From: Streptomyces sp. Act143
GTDB taxonomy: Bacteria > Actinomycetota > Actinomycetes > Streptomycetales > Streptomycetaceae
Length of the DNA: 64,000 nucleotides
NCBI RefSeq assembly: GCF_003143935.1
Contig: NZ_QFRX01000001.1
Coordinates: 8,880,283 to 8,944,282 of the forward strand
Reading direction: 5' to 3'
Of this stretch, positions 8,080 to 21,806 are shown piece by piece (position 1 is the first letter of the stretch; every line of letters starts with the position of its first letter). The translations under genes were made by a program, and so were the position numbers. The notes beneath the pieces were generated by a model. The model did not search any database, was not told where the DNA came from, and saw only the letters and a list, made by a program, of their open reading frames with translations.

Positions 8080-9057
8080 ATGCAGCGTCATCTCATCTCG
8101 GCCGCCGACCTCACCCGTGACGACGCCGTCCTGATCCTCGACACCGCCGAGGAGATGGCCCGGGTCGCCGACCGGCCGATCAAGAAGCTGCCGACCCTGC
8201 GCGGCCGCACCGTCGTCAACCTCTTCTTCGAGGACTCCACGCGCACGCGTATCTCCTTCGAAGCCGCGGAGAAGCGCCTCTCCGCCGACGTCATCAACTT
8301 CACCGCCAAGGGATCGAGCGTCTCCAAGGGCGAGTCCCTGAAGGACACCGCGCAGACGCTGGAGGCCATGGGCGTCGACGCCGTGGTCATCCGGCACGGT
8401 GCCTCCGGGGCGCCGTACCGCCTCGCCAACTCCGGCTGGATCGACGCGGCCGTCATCAACGCCGGTGACGGGACCCACCAGCACCCCACGCAGGCCCTGT
8501 TGGACGCCTTCACCATGCGCCGCCGGCTCGTCGGCCGGGACGCCGGACTCGGGCAGGACCTGTCCGGCCGGCGCATCACGATCGTCGGCGACGTCCTGCA
8601 CAGCCGGGTCGCCCGCTCCAACGTCGACCTGCTGCACACCCTCGGCGCCGAGGTCACCCTCGTCGCCCCGCCGACCCTGGTGCCGGTCGGCGTCGAGACC
8701 TGGCCCTGCGAGGTGTCGTACGACCTCGACAGCACGCTCGCCAAGTCCGACGCGGTGATGATGCTGCGCGTGCAGCGCGAGCGCATGAACGCCGCGTTCT
8801 TCCCGACCGAGCGCGAGTACTCGCGGCGCTACGGCCTCGACGGCGAGCGCATGGCGAAGATGCCCGAGCACGCCATCGTGATGCACCCCGGGCCGATGGT
8901 CCGCGGCATGGAGATCACCGCCGAGGTCGCCGACTCCGACCGCTGCACCGTCGTCGAGCAGGTCGCAAACGGAGTCTCCATCCGGATGGCCGTCCTGTAC
9001 CTGCTGCTGGGCGGCAACGAGCCCGCCGTCAGCCACACCCGTATCGAGGAGAAGTAA
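8080..9057 (+). CDS. pyrB: Aspartate carbamoyltransferase catalytic subunit
   Basis: Makes carbamoyl aspartate, the committed pyrimidine step. 325 residues, with the carbamoyl-phosphate loop FEDSTRTRISFE near residue 50, HQHPTQALLDAFT and the aspartate-side HPGPMVRGMEI. No pyrI regulatory gene is nearby, so it is probably an unregulated trimer or forms a complex with the downstream dihydroorotase. pyrC starts 5 bp after its stop. Confidence 0.96.
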   Translation: MQRHLISAADLTRDDAVLILDTAEEMARVADRPIKKLPTLRGRTVVNLFFEDSTRTRISFEAAEKRLSADVINFTAKGSSVSKGESLKDTAQTLEAMGVDAVVIRHGASGAPYRLANSGWIDAAVINAGDGTHQHPTQALLDAFTMRRRLVGRDAGLGQDLSGRRITIVGDVLHSRVARSNVDLLHTLGAEVTLVAPPTLVPVGVETWPCEVSYDLDSTLAKSDAVMMLRVQRERMNAAFFPTEREYSRRYGLDGERMAKMPEHAIVMHPGPMVRGMEITAEVADSDRCTVVEQVANGVSIRMAVLYLLLGGNEPAVSHTRIEEK

Positions 9058-9062
9058 GAGAC

Positions 9063-10349
9063 ATGAGCAAGATCCTGATCCGTGGTGCGAAGGTGCTCGG
9101 CGGCGAGCCGCAGGACGTCCTGATCGACGGCGCGGTCATCGAGGCCGTCGGTACAGGGCTCTCCGCCGAGGGCGCCGAGGTCGTGGAGGCCGCCGGCAAG
9201 GTGCTGCTGCCGGGCCTGGTCGACCTGCACACCCATCTGCGCGAGCCCGGCCGTGAGGACTCCGAGACCGTCCTGACCGGCACGCGCGCCGCCGCCTCCG
9301 GCGGCTACACGGCCGTGTTCGCCATGGCCAACACCTTCCCCGTCGCCGACACCGCCGGTGTCGTCGAGCAGGTCTACCGGCTCGGCCAGGAGCACGGCTA
9401 CTGCGATGTGCAGCCCATCGGCGCCGTCACCGTCGGCCTGGAGGGCAAGAAGCTCGCCGAGCTCGGTGCCATGCACGAGTCGGCCGCGGGCGTCACCGTC
9501 TTCTCCGACGACGGCAAGTGCGTCGACGACGCCGTCATCATGCGGCGGGCGCTGGAGTACGTGAAGGCCTTCGGCGGGGTCGTCGCCCAGCACGCGCAGG
9601 AGCCGCGGCTGACCGAGGGCGCCCAGATGAACGAGGGCATCGTCTCCGCCGAGCTGGGACTCGGCGGGTGGCCGGCGGTGGCCGAGGAGTCGATCATCGC
9701 CCGGGACGTGCTGCTCGCCGAGCACGTGGGTTCCCGGGTCCACATCTGCCACCTGTCGACCGCCGGTTCGGTGGAGATCGTCCGCTGGGCCAAGTCCCGC
9801 GGCATCGACGTGACCGCCGAGGTCACCCCGCACCACCTGCTCCTCACCGACGAGCTGGTGCGCACCTACAACCCGGTCTACAAGGTCAACCCGCCGCTGC
9901 GCACCGAGCGCGACGTGCTGGCCCTGCGCGAGGCCCTGGCCGACGGCACGATCGACATCGTCGCCACCGACCACGCCCCGCACCCGCACGAGGACAAGGA
10001 CTGCGAGTGGGCCGCGGCCGCCATGGGGATGGTGGGCTTGGAGACCGCGTTGTCAGTGGTGCAGGAGACCATGGTGGACACCGGGCTCCTCACCTGGGCC
10101 GGGGTCGCCGAGCGCATGTCCTTCAAGCCCGCCCAGATCGGCCGGGCCACGGGGCACGGGCGTCCCGTCTCGGCTGGTGAGCCCGCCAACCTCACGCTCG
10201 TCGACACGGCATACCGTGGGGACGTGGACCCCGCGGGCTTCGCCTCGCGCAGCCGGAACACCCCGTACGAGGGGCGGGAGCTGCCGGGCCGTGTGACGCA
10301 CACGTGGCTCCGGGGCAAGGCCACGCTCGTCGACGGGAAGCTCACGTGA
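9063..10349 (+). CDS. pyrC: Dihydroorotase
   Basis: Cyclises carbamoyl aspartate to dihydroorotate. 428 residues, the larger class I type. Zinc ligands are visible in VDLHTHLREPG (HxH), EVTPHHLLL and the catalytic ATDHAPH. The stop overlaps the GTG of the next gene (GTGA). Gene order pyrR-B-C is the standard actinobacterial one. Confidence 0.95.
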   Translation: MSKILIRGAKVLGGEPQDVLIDGAVIEAVGTGLSAEGAEVVEAAGKVLLPGLVDLHTHLREPGREDSETVLTGTRAAASGGYTAVFAMANTFPVADTAGVVEQVYRLGQEHGYCDVQPIGAVTVGLEGKKLAELGAMHESAAGVTVFSDDGKCVDDAVIMRRALEYVKAFGGVVAQHAQEPRLTEGAQMNEGIVSAELGLGGWPAVAEESIIARDVLLAEHVGSRVHICHLSTAGSVEIVRWAKSRGIDVTAEVTPHHLLLTDELVRTYNPVYKVNPPLRTERDVLALREALADGTIDIVATDHAPHPHEDKDCEWAAAAMGMVGLETALSVVQETMVDTGLLTWAGVAERMSFKPAQIGRATGHGRPVSAGEPANLTLVDTAYRGDVDPAGFASRSRNTPYEGRELPGRVTHTWLRGKATLVDGKLT

Positions 10350-10933
10350 CACCTGTAATCCTGCTGGCCGGCGGACTCGCAGCCGAGAAGGAATCGGCCG
10401 AGGTCACCGACTGGGCCGCACGCATCGGCTGGCTCGTCGGGCTGGCGCTGTTCGTCGCCCTCATCTACTGGCTGATGCGCGAGGGCTGGAAGTGGCGCGG
10501 CACGCTCCAGGGCGACCTGCCCGAGCTGCCCGACGCGCCGGACGACCTCGGTGCGGCGAGACTGACGATGAGCGGCCGCTACCACGGCTCCACCACCGCC
10601 GGGCAGTGGCTCGACCGCATCGTGGCGCACGGCCTCGGCACCCGCAGCCGGGTCGAGCTCACGCTGACGGACGCGGGACTGGACGTCGTACGCCCCGGTG
10701 CGACCGACTTCTTCGTCCCGGTCGGCGCGCTGCGGGAGGCCGTGCTCGGCAAAGGCATCGCCGGCAAGGTGCTCACCGAAGGCGGCCTGCTGATCGTGAC
10801 CTGGGAGCACGGGGACAAGCTGATCGACTCCGGCTTCCGCTCCGACCACGCGGCCGAGCACAACGAGTGGGTCGACGCCATTAACTCCATGATCAACAAG
10901 ACGGACAAGACGGAAACGGAAGGCGCACGATGA
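10346..10933 (+). CDS. Membrane protein with PH-like domain, in pyr operon
   Basis: 195 residues from a GTG that overlaps the pyrC stop; the stop in turn overlaps the carA ATG. One clear N-terminal membrane helix (about 26-44, IGWLVGLALFVALIYWLM) is followed by a soluble domain (65-180) of the bacterial PH-like kind. No catalytic motif is seen. Coupling on both sides places it inside the UMP pathway operon. A scaffold at the membrane, where the quinone-linked PyrD works, is possible but speculative. Function unknown. Confidence 0.8.
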   Translation: MTPVILLAGGLAAEKESAEVTDWAARIGWLVGLALFVALIYWLMREGWKWRGTLQGDLPELPDAPDDLGAARLTMSGRYHGSTTAGQWLDRIVAHGLGTRSRVELTLTDAGLDVVRPGATDFFVPVGALREAVLGKGIAGKVLTEGGLLIVTWEHGDKLIDSGFRSDHAAEHNEWVDAINSMINKTDKTETEGAR

Positions 10934-12064
10934 CGACCTCCACAAGGGGAGCCTCGAAGGTTCCCGCGGTACTCGTCCTGGAGGACGGCCGGATCTTCCG
11001 CGGCCGCGCCTACGGGGCCGTGGGGGTGACCTTCGGCGAGGCGGTCTTCTCCACCGGCATGACCGGCTACCAGGAGACCCTCACGGACCCGTCGTACCAC
11101 CGCCAGGTCGTCGTGATGACGGCCCCGCACGTCGGCAACACCGGCGTCAACGACGAGGACCCCGAGTCCAAGCAGATCTGGGTCGCCGGATACGTCGTGC
11201 GCGACCCCGCGCGCGTGCCCTCCAACTGGCGCTCGCGCCGCTCCCTGGACGAGGAGCTGGCCAAGCAGGGCGTCGTCGGCATCTCCGGCATCGACACCCG
11301 CGCGCTCACCCGCCACCTGCGCGAGCGCGGCGCCATGCGGGTCGGCATCTTCTCCGGCAACGCGCTGCCCGACGAGGGCACCATGCTCACCGAGGTCCGC
11401 CAGGCCCCCGAGATGAAGGGCGCCGACCTCTCCGCGGAGGTCGCCACCAAGGAGGCGTACGTCGTCCCCGCGCTCGGCGAGAAGAAGTTCACCGTCGCCG
11501 CGGTCGACCTCGGCATCAAGGGCATGACCCCGCACCGCATGGCCGAACGCGGCATCGAGGTGCACGTCCTGCCGGCCACGGCGACCGTCGAGGACGTCTA
11601 CGCCGTCAACCCGGACGGTGTCTTCTTCTCCAACGGTCCCGGCGACCCGGCCACCGCCGACCACGCCGTCTCCGTCATGCAGGGCGTGCTGGAGCGCAAG
11701 ACGCCGCTCTTCGGCATCTGCTTCGGCAACCAGATCCTGGGCCGCTCGCTCGGCTTCGGCACCTACAAGCTGAAGTACGGCCACCGCGGCATCAACCAGC
11801 CGGTGCAGGACCGTACGACCGGCAAGGTCGAGGTCACCGCGCACAACCACGGCTTCGCCGTCGACGCCCCGCTCGACAAGGTCTCCGAGACCCCCTACGG
11901 CCGCGCCGAGGTCTCCCACGTCTGCCTCAACGACAACGTGGTGGAGGGCCTCCAGCTGCTCGACCAGCCGGCCTTCAGCGTCCAGTACCACCCCGAAGCG
12001 GCAGCGGGCCCGCACGACGCCGCCTACCTGTTCGACCGCTTCGTTTCCCTGATGGAGGGCCAGC

Positions 12065-12072
<8 letters not shown>
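10930..12072 (+). CDS. carA: Carbamoyl-phosphate synthase small subunit
   Basis: Glutamine amidotransferase subunit that feeds ammonia to CarB; it serves both pyrimidine and arginine synthesis. 380 residues, with the N-terminal CPSase domain (VLEDGRIFRG, TGMTGYQETLTDPSY) and the C-terminal class I GATase with nucleophile Cys in FGICFGNQ and the His/Glu pair in QYHPEAAAGP. Its start overlaps the PH protein stop, and its end overlaps carB by 8 bp. Confidence 0.97.
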
Positions 12073-15373
<3,301 letters not shown>

Positions 15374-15380
15374 CAGCCCT

Positions 15381-15410
15381 GAGGGGGACACCGGAAACGG
15401 TGTCCCCCTC
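15381..15410 (+). terminator. Hairpin between carB and pyrD
   Basis: A perfect 12-bp inverted repeat (arms 15381-15392 and 15399-15410, GGAAAC loop) fills most of the 51-bp carB-pyrD gap. It looks like an intrinsic terminator placed inside the operon, so it may reduce pyrDF expression or act as a 3'-end processing site. Confidence 0.7.
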
Positions 15411-15424
15411 TTCGTGAGGACACC

Positions 15425-16531
15425 ATGTACAAGATCTTCTTCAACCTCGTCTTCAAACGGATGGACCCCGAGAAGGCCCACTACCTGGCCTTCCGCTGGA
15501 TCCGGCTGGCAGTCCGGATCCCGGTACTGCGCACGTTCGTCGCGGCGGCCCTCGCGCCCCGCCACAAGGAACTCCGCACCGAGGCCTTCGGCCTGCGCAT
15601 GCACGGCCCCTTCGGGCTCGCCGCCGGCTTCGACAAGAACGCGGTCGCGATCGACGGCATGTCGATGCTCGGCTTCGACCACGTCGAGATCGGCACCGTG
15701 ACCGGGGAGGCCCAGCCCGGCAACCCCAAGAAGCGCCTGTTCCGCCTCGTGCCGGACCGCGCGCTCATCAACCGCATGGGCTTCAACAACGAGGGCTCGC
15801 TGGCCGTGGCCGCCCGCCTGGCGTCCCGTACGCCCGTCTTCAAGACGGTCGTGGGCGTCAACATCGGCAAGACCAAGGTCGTCCCCGAGGCCGAGGCCGC
15901 CGCGGACTACGTGAAGTCGACCGAGCGGCTCGCGCCGTACGCCGACTACCTCGTCGTGAACGTGTCGTCGCCGAACACCCCGGGACTGCGCAATCTGCAG
16001 GCCACGGAGTCGTTGCGGCCACTGCTGAGCGCCGTGCGCGAGGCCGCCGACCGTACCGTCACCTCACGTCGCGTCCCGCTCCTGGTGAAGATCGCGCCGG
16101 ACCTCGCGGACGAGGACGTCGACGCGGTCGCCGACCTGGCCGTCGAACTCGGTCTGGACGGGATCATCGCCACGAACACCACCATCGCGCGCGAGGGCCT
16201 CGGTCTGACATCCGAACCCTCGCTGGTGAAGGAGACCGGTGGGCTCTCCGGGGCGCCCCTGAAGGTCCGCTCCCTGGAGGTGCTCAGGCGCCTCTACGCG
16301 CGCGTGGGCGACCGGATCACGCTCGTCGGCGTCGGCGGCATCGAGAACGCCGAGGACGCCTGGCAGCGCATCCTCGCCGGTGCCACGCTCGTACAGGGCT
16401 ACAGCGCGTTCATCTACGAAGGCCCCTTCTGGGGCCGAGCCATCCACAAGGGGCTCGCCGCGCGGCTGCGCACGAGCCCGTACGCCACGCTCGCCGACGC
16501 CGTCGGCGCCGATGTGAGGGAGACCGCATGA
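15425..16531 (+). CDS. pyrD: Dihydroorotate dehydrogenase (quinone, class 2)
   Basis: Oxidises dihydroorotate to orotate with FMN and passes electrons to menaquinone at the membrane. 368 residues. The N-terminal helical extension (1-45) typical of class 2 precedes the barrel. AAGFDKNAVAIDGM, the catalytic Ser in NVSSPNTPGLRNLQ, and ATNTTIARE are present. The GTGAGGACACC stretch before the ATG provides the Shine-Dalgarno. The stop overlaps the pyrF ATG. Confidence 0.96.
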   Translation: MYKIFFNLVFKRMDPEKAHYLAFRWIRLAVRIPVLRTFVAAALAPRHKELRTEAFGLRMHGPFGLAAGFDKNAVAIDGMSMLGFDHVEIGTVTGEAQPGNPKKRLFRLVPDRALINRMGFNNEGSLAVAARLASRTPVFKTVVGVNIGKTKVVPEAEAAADYVKSTERLAPYADYLVVNVSSPNTPGLRNLQATESLRPLLSAVREAADRTVTSRRVPLLVKIAPDLADEDVDAVADLAVELGLDGIIATNTTIAREGLGLTSEPSLVKETGGLSGAPLKVRSLEVLRRLYARVGDRITLVGVGGIENAEDAWQRILAGATLVQGYSAFIYEGPFWGRAIHKGLAARLRTSPYATLADAVGADVRETA

Positions 16532-17367
16532 CCGACTCTTTCGGCACCCGCCTGCGCCGTGCCATGGACGAGCGCGGCCCGCTGTGCGTCGGCATCGACC
16601 CGCACGCCTCCCTGCTCACCGAGTGGGGTCTGAACGACGACGTGGCCGGCCTGGAGCGGTTCAGCCGCACGGTCGTCGAGGCGCTGGCCGACCGGGTCGC
16701 CGTCTTCAAGCCGCAGGCCGCGTTCTTCGAGCGCTTCGGCTCGCGCGGCGTGGCCGTCCTGGAGAAGACCGTCGAGGAGGCGCGGGCGGGCGGCGCGCTG
16801 GTCGTCATGGACGCCAAGCGCGGCGACATCGGCTCGACCATGGCCGCGTACGCCGAGGCCTTCCTGCGCAAGGACTCGCCGCTGTTCTCGGACGCGCTGA
16901 CCGTCTCGCCGTACCTCGGCTACGGCTCGCTGTCGCCGGCGATCGCGCTGGCGCGGGAGAGCGGCGCCGGGCTGTTCGTGCTGGCGCTCACCTCCAACCC
17001 CGAGGGCGGCGAGGTGCAGCACGCGGTCCGCGCGGACGGCCGGAACGTGGGGGCGACCATGCTGGCCCACCTCGCGGCCGAGAACACGGGCGAGGAGCCC
17101 CTCGGCTCCTTCGGGGCGGTCGTCGGCGCCACGCTCGGCGATCTGTCCTCCTACGACCTGGACATCAACGGCCCGCTCCTCGCGCCCGGTATCGGCGCCC
17201 AGGGGGCCACTCCGGCCGATCTGCCGGCGGTGTTCGGCAAGGTGCTGCGCAATGTGCTGCCCAACGTCAGCCGGGGCGTGCTGCGGCACGGTCCCGACGT
17301 CGGCGCGCTGCGGGAGTCCGCGGAGCGGTTCGCGGCGGAGATCAAGGCGGCTGTGGCGCTCGTATGA
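16528..17367 (+). CDS. pyrF: Orotidine-5'-phosphate decarboxylase
   Basis: Final UMP step. 279 residues of the long subfamily: N-terminal LCVGIDPH, KPQAAFFERFG, and the catalytic DAKRGDIGSTM with the Lys and Asp of the active site. The ATG overlaps the pyrD stop, and this is the last gene of the pyr operon. Confidence 0.96.
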   Translation: MTDSFGTRLRRAMDERGPLCVGIDPHASLLTEWGLNDDVAGLERFSRTVVEALADRVAVFKPQAAFFERFGSRGVAVLEKTVEEARAGGALVVMDAKRGDIGSTMAAYAEAFLRKDSPLFSDALTVSPYLGYGSLSPAIALARESGAGLFVLALTSNPEGGEVQHAVRADGRNVGATMLAHLAAENTGEEPLGSFGAVVGATLGDLSSYDLDINGPLLAPGIGAQGATPADLPAVFGKVLRNVLPNVSRGVLRHGPDVGALRESAERFAAEIKAAVALV

Positions 17368-17517
17368 CGGTCGTCCGCAGCGTTCGAGACGCTTCCGCGA
17401 GTCCTCCGATGAGTGTTCCCGCGGCGACTTGAGTCTGAATACATCCTCAAATCAGGGGCAGTATGTCTGAAATGTCCGGCCTGACGGAGGCTGACCAGGA
17501 CTTTTCCGCTGTTCTCG

Positions 17518-17546
17518 CTGACTCTGGCGGAGTTGGCCGCTAGTCT
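17518..17546 (+). promoter_or_regulatory. Candidate promoter of the sIHF gene
   Basis: CTGACT (17518-17523) and TAGTCT (17541-17546) are 17 bp apart, a good fit to the main vegetative sigma factor pattern. Transcription would begin about 100 bp before the sIHF GTG. The surrounding 288-bp gap after pyrF holds no gene. Confidence 0.45.
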
Positions 17547-17655
17547 CCGAGCAGAGTCTGTGGGCAAGCGTGTTGCTCGTGGCTCCCCAGGTGTGGGGCG
17601 ACTAGGTTCCTCACCGGTCCGTATCCGACAGTTCAACATCCGAGGTGACGTAGGC

Positions 17656-17979
17656 GTGGCTCTTCCGCCCCTTACCCCTGAACAGCGCGCAGCCGCGCTC
17701 GAAAAGGCCGCCGCGGCTCGCCGGGAGCGGGCCGAGGTCAAGAATCGACTCAAGCACTCCGGCGCCTCCCTTCACGAGGTCATCAAGCAGGGCCAGGAGA
17801 ACGACGTCATCGGCAAGATGAAGGTCTCCGCGCTGCTCGAGTCCCTGCCGGGCGTGGGCAAGGTCCGCGCCAAGCAGATCATGGAGCGACTCGGTATCTC
17901 CGAGAGCCGCCGTGTGCGTGGTCTCGGCTCGAACCAGATCGCTTCCCTGGAGCGTGAATTCGGCAGCACCGGCTCCTGA
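17656..17979 (+). CDS. sihF: Streptomyces integration host factor (sIHF), nucleoid protein
   Basis: 107 residues, the length of the described protein. It binds duplex DNA without strict sequence preference, stimulates topoisomerase and affects sporulation and antibiotics. It has a long basic N-terminal helix (EQRAAALEKAAAARRERA) and a helix-two-turns-helix with the hairpin LPGVGKVRAKQIMERLGI, followed by RRVRGLGSNQ. The GTG at 17656 gives the conserved MALPPLTPEQR N-terminus; the open frame upstream is not used. Confidence 0.95.
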   Translation: MALPPLTPEQRAAALEKAAAARRERAEVKNRLKHSGASLHEVIKQGQENDVIGKMKVSALLESLPGVGKVRAKQIMERLGISESRRVRGLGSNQIASLEREFGSTGS

Positions 17980-18039
17980 GTCCGGCCTCCGCCGGACCGG
18001 GAGTCCCGGGCACTCCGGGATTGCTGGAATAATCGCTGC

Positions 18040-18633
18040 ATGGCTGCAACATTCCGGGGGACGACCCCCGAGCCCCCGGACGTACGTCCGCGGCTGACCG
18101 TGCTCTCCGGCCCCTCCGGGGTCGGCAAGAGCACGGTCGTCGCCCATATGCGCAAGGAACACCCCGAGGTCTGGCTCTCGGTGTCGGCGACGACCCGCAA
18201 GCCCCGCCCGGGCGAACAGCACGGAGTCCACTACTTCTTCGTCAGCGACGAGGAGATGGACAAGCTGATCGCCAACGGCGAGCTGCTGGAGTGGGCCGAG
18301 TTCGCCGGGAACCGCTACGGCACCCCCCGCAAGGCCGTCCTGGAGCGGCTGGAGGCCGGGGAGGGCGTCCTGCTGGAGATCGACCTCCAGGGCGCTCGTC
18401 AGGTCCGGGAGTCCATGCCCGAGGCCCAGCTGGTGTTCCTGGCTCCCCCCTCCTGGGAGGAGCTCGTGCGCAGACTCACCGGACGCGGTACCGAGCCGCC
18501 CGAGGTGATCGAGCGACGTCTCGACGCCGCGAAGGTGGAACTGGCGGCCGAGCCCGAGTTCGACGAGACCCTGGTCAACACCTCCGTCGAGGACGTGGCG
18601 CGTGAGCTGCTAGCCTTGATGGACGTTGTGTGA
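18040..18633 (+). CDS. gmk: Guanylate kinase
   Basis: Phosphorylates GMP to GDP. 197 residues: P-loop SGPSGVGKST, the GMP-binding region TTRKPRPGEQHGVHYFFV and the lid segment. The first 18 residues form a short tail (MAATFRGTTPEPPD) before the fold. rpoZ follows after 65 bp. The gmk-rpoZ pairing is widely conserved. Confidence 0.96.
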   Translation: MAATFRGTTPEPPDVRPRLTVLSGPSGVGKSTVVAHMRKEHPEVWLSVSATTRKPRPGEQHGVHYFFVSDEEMDKLIANGELLEWAEFAGNRYGTPRKAVLERLEAGEGVLLEIDLQGARQVRESMPEAQLVFLAPPSWEELVRRLTGRGTEPPEVIERRLDAAKVELAAEPEFDETLVNTSVEDVARELLALMDVV

Positions 18634-18698
18634 TCGATGCTGTTCAGTCAGCGTTGATCATTCAGACTGAATCTTTCCCATCCATCGGAAGGCAGAGC

Positions 18699-18971
18699 GT
18701 GTCCTCTTCCATCACCGCGCCCGAGGGCATCATCAACCCTCCGATCGACGAGCTCCTCGAGGCCACCGACTCGAAGTACAGCCTCGTGATCTACGCCGCC
18801 AAGCGCGCCCGTCAGATCAACGCGTACTACTCGCAGCTCGGCGAGGGCCTCCTCGAGTACGTCGGTCCGCTCGTCGACACCCACGTCCACGAGAAGCCGC
18901 TGTCGATCGCGCTCCGCGAGATCAACGCGGGTCTGCTGACGTCCGAGGCCGTCGAGGGCCCGGCGCAGTAA
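18699..18971 (+). CDS. rpoZ: RNA polymerase omega subunit
   Basis: 90 residues. Aids assembly of the beta' subunit. A GTG start with GGAAGG 13-8 nt upstream gives MSSSITAPEGIINPPIDELL; a longer open frame to 18630 is not needed. The core YSLVIYAAKRARQINAYY and KPLSIALREI are typical. Two consecutive hairpins end the gmk-rpoZ unit. Confidence 0.95.
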   Translation: MSSSITAPEGIINPPIDELLEATDSKYSLVIYAAKRARQINAYYSQLGEGLLEYVGPLVDTHVHEKPLSIALREINAGLLTSEAVEGPAQ

Positions 18972-18980
18972 GTCGTATTT

Positions 18981-19035
18981 CCAGCTTTCAGCTGGCTTTT
19001 CCACAGGCCCGGCAGCGCGACTGTCGGGCCTGTGG
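18981..19035 (+). terminator. Tandem terminators after rpoZ
   Basis: First hairpin: CCAGCT-TTC-AGCTGG (18981-18995) followed by CTTTT, a classical intrinsic terminator. Second: an 11-bp stem (arms 19001-19011 and 19025-19035). Together they insulate rpoZ from coaBC. Confidence 0.8.
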
Positions 19036-19043
19036 TGTGTCAT

Positions 19044-19077
19044 GGAGTCCTGGGTTCGAGGGAGTCCTAGGTTCGAG
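19044..19077 (+). repeat. 17-bp tandem duplication before coaBC
   Basis: GGAGTCCTGGGTTCGAG (19044-19060) is repeated directly at 19061-19077 with one substitution. The second copy ends 14 bp before the chosen coaBC start, so the duplication changed the leader. Confidence 0.7.
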
Positions 19078-19091
19078 GGATGGGAGACCTG

Positions 19092-20294
19092 GTGGACAAG
19101 CCGAGGGTCGTGCTGGGGGTCAGCGGTGGCATCGCCGCGTACAAGGCCTGTGAGCTGCTGCGGAGGCTGACGGAGTCGGGTCATGACGTGCGCGTCGTCC
19201 CCACCGCCTCCGCGCTGCACTTCGTCGGCGCCGCCACATGGTCGGCCCTGTCCGGCAACCCTGTCTCGACGGAGGTGTGGGACGACGTCCACGAGGTGCC
19301 GCACGTCCGCATCGGACAGCACGCCGACCTGGTCGTCGTCGCCCCGGCGACCGCCGACATGCTCGCCAAGGCGGCCCACGGCCTGGCCGACGACCTGCTC
19401 ACCAACACGCTCCTGACCGCCCGCTGCCCGGTCGTCTTCGCCCCGGCCATGCACACGGAGATGTGGGAACACCCGGCCACCCAGGAGAACGTGGCGACGC
19501 TGCGCCGCCGCGGCGCGGTCGTCATCGAGCCCGCCGTCGGGCGGCTCACCGGCGTCGACACCGGCAAGGGCCGCCTGCCCGACCCGGCGGAGATCTTCGA
19601 GGTGTGCCGCCGGGTCCTCGCGAGGGGCGTGCGGGAGCCCGATCTCGCCGGCCGCCATGTCGTCGTCAGCGCCGGCGGCACCCGCGAGCCCCTCGACCCG
19701 GTCCGCTTCCTCGGCAACCGCTCCTCCGGCAAGCAGGGGTACGCCCTCGCCCGCACCGCCGCCGCGCGCGGTGCCCGGGTCACGCTCGTCGCCGCGAACA
19801 CCGGCCTGCCGGACCCGGCGGGCGTGGACGTCGTCCCGGTCGGCACGGCCGTCCAGATGCGCGAGGCGGTGCTCAAGGCGGCCGCGGACGCCGACGCGGT
19901 CGTCATGGCCGCGGCGGTCGCGGACTTCCGGCCCGAGAGCTACGCGACCGGAAAGATCAAGAAGAAGGACGGCCAGGAACCGGACCCCCTCGTGCTGGTG
20001 CGGAATCCGGACATCCTGGCCGAGATCTCGGCCGACCGTGCCCGCGACGGACAGGTGATCGTCGGGTTCGCCGCCGAGACGGACGACGTGCTGGCCAACG
20101 GCCGCACCAAACTCGCCCGCAAGGGCTGCGACCTCCTCGTCGTCAACGAGGTGGGCGAACGCAAGACCTTCGGGGCGGAGGAGAACGAAGCGGTGGTGCT
20201 GGGCGCCGACGGCACGGAGACCCCGGTGCCGCACGGCCCCAAGGAGGCCTTGGCCGAAATCGTGTGGGACCTGGTGGCCGGGCGCCTGCGCTGA
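19092..20294 (+). CDS. coaBC: Bifunctional phosphopantothenoylcysteine decarboxylase/synthetase
   Basis: Two consecutive steps of coenzyme A synthesis. 400 residues. The N-terminal CoaC flavoprotein domain has LGVSGGIAAYKACELLRRL and the active motif PAMHTEMW (the actinobacterial form, His for Asn). The C-terminal CoaB domain (from about 185) has SAGGTREPLDPVR, AAVADFRPE and the KIKKKDG loop. GTG 19092 is preferred because GGGAG lies 7 nt upstream; an in-frame ATG at 19080 has its SD too close. Confidence 0.94.
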   Translation: MDKPRVVLGVSGGIAAYKACELLRRLTESGHDVRVVPTASALHFVGAATWSALSGNPVSTEVWDDVHEVPHVRIGQHADLVVVAPATADMLAKAAHGLADDLLTNTLLTARCPVVFAPAMHTEMWEHPATQENVATLRRRGAVVIEPAVGRLTGVDTGKGRLPDPAEIFEVCRRVLARGVREPDLAGRHVVVSAGGTREPLDPVRFLGNRSSGKQGYALARTAAARGARVTLVAANTGLPDPAGVDVVPVGTAVQMREAVLKAAADADAVVMAAAVADFRPESYATGKIKKKDGQEPDPLVLVRNPDILAEISADRARDGQVIVGFAAETDDVLANGRTKLARKGCDLLVVNEVGERKTFGAEENEAVVLGADGTETPVPHGPKEALAEIVWDLVAGRLR

Positions 20295-20533
20295 ATGTTT
20301 CATTCACTTCACAGGGCGCTCGAACCTCACTATTCGAGGCGTGGCGACCCTGGCCAAGCTCGCACGACATTGGGCAGAATGCCCGTGCCGCAGGTCACAG
20401 CCCTCCCGAGAATCGAGACGGGTGAGCCCGTGGCCGAGCGCGACCGATAAACTGTTCTCGGACGATGCCGGGCGCAGCCCCCGTCCCGTCCGCCAATGAT
20501 CAGCCAGCAGCCGCTGCAACCTCAGGGAGCGTT

Positions 20534-21742
<1,209 letters not shown>

Positions 21743-21764
21743 GACCCGGCTTTTCGAGGTTCTT

Positions 21765-21799
21765 CGAGGCCCGGTGCCCCTTGGGGGTGCCGGGCCTCG
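21765..21799 (+). terminator. Terminator of metK (shared with the island)
   Basis: Arms CGAGGCCCGG (21765-21774) and CCGGGCCTCG (21790-21799) form a 10-bp stem, extended by CCCC/GGGG near the loop. It lies between the convergent metK and the minus-strand island and could serve both. Confidence 0.75.
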
Positions 21800-21806
21800 G
21801 CGTTTG

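Noticed and set aside
20295..20533. Possible SAM riboswitch before metK (a GCAACC-like element occurs near 20516)
   Set aside because: No complete SAM-I/IV core could be folded by eye, and a -10 hexamer at 20448 would leave too short a leader. A covariance-model search would settle it.
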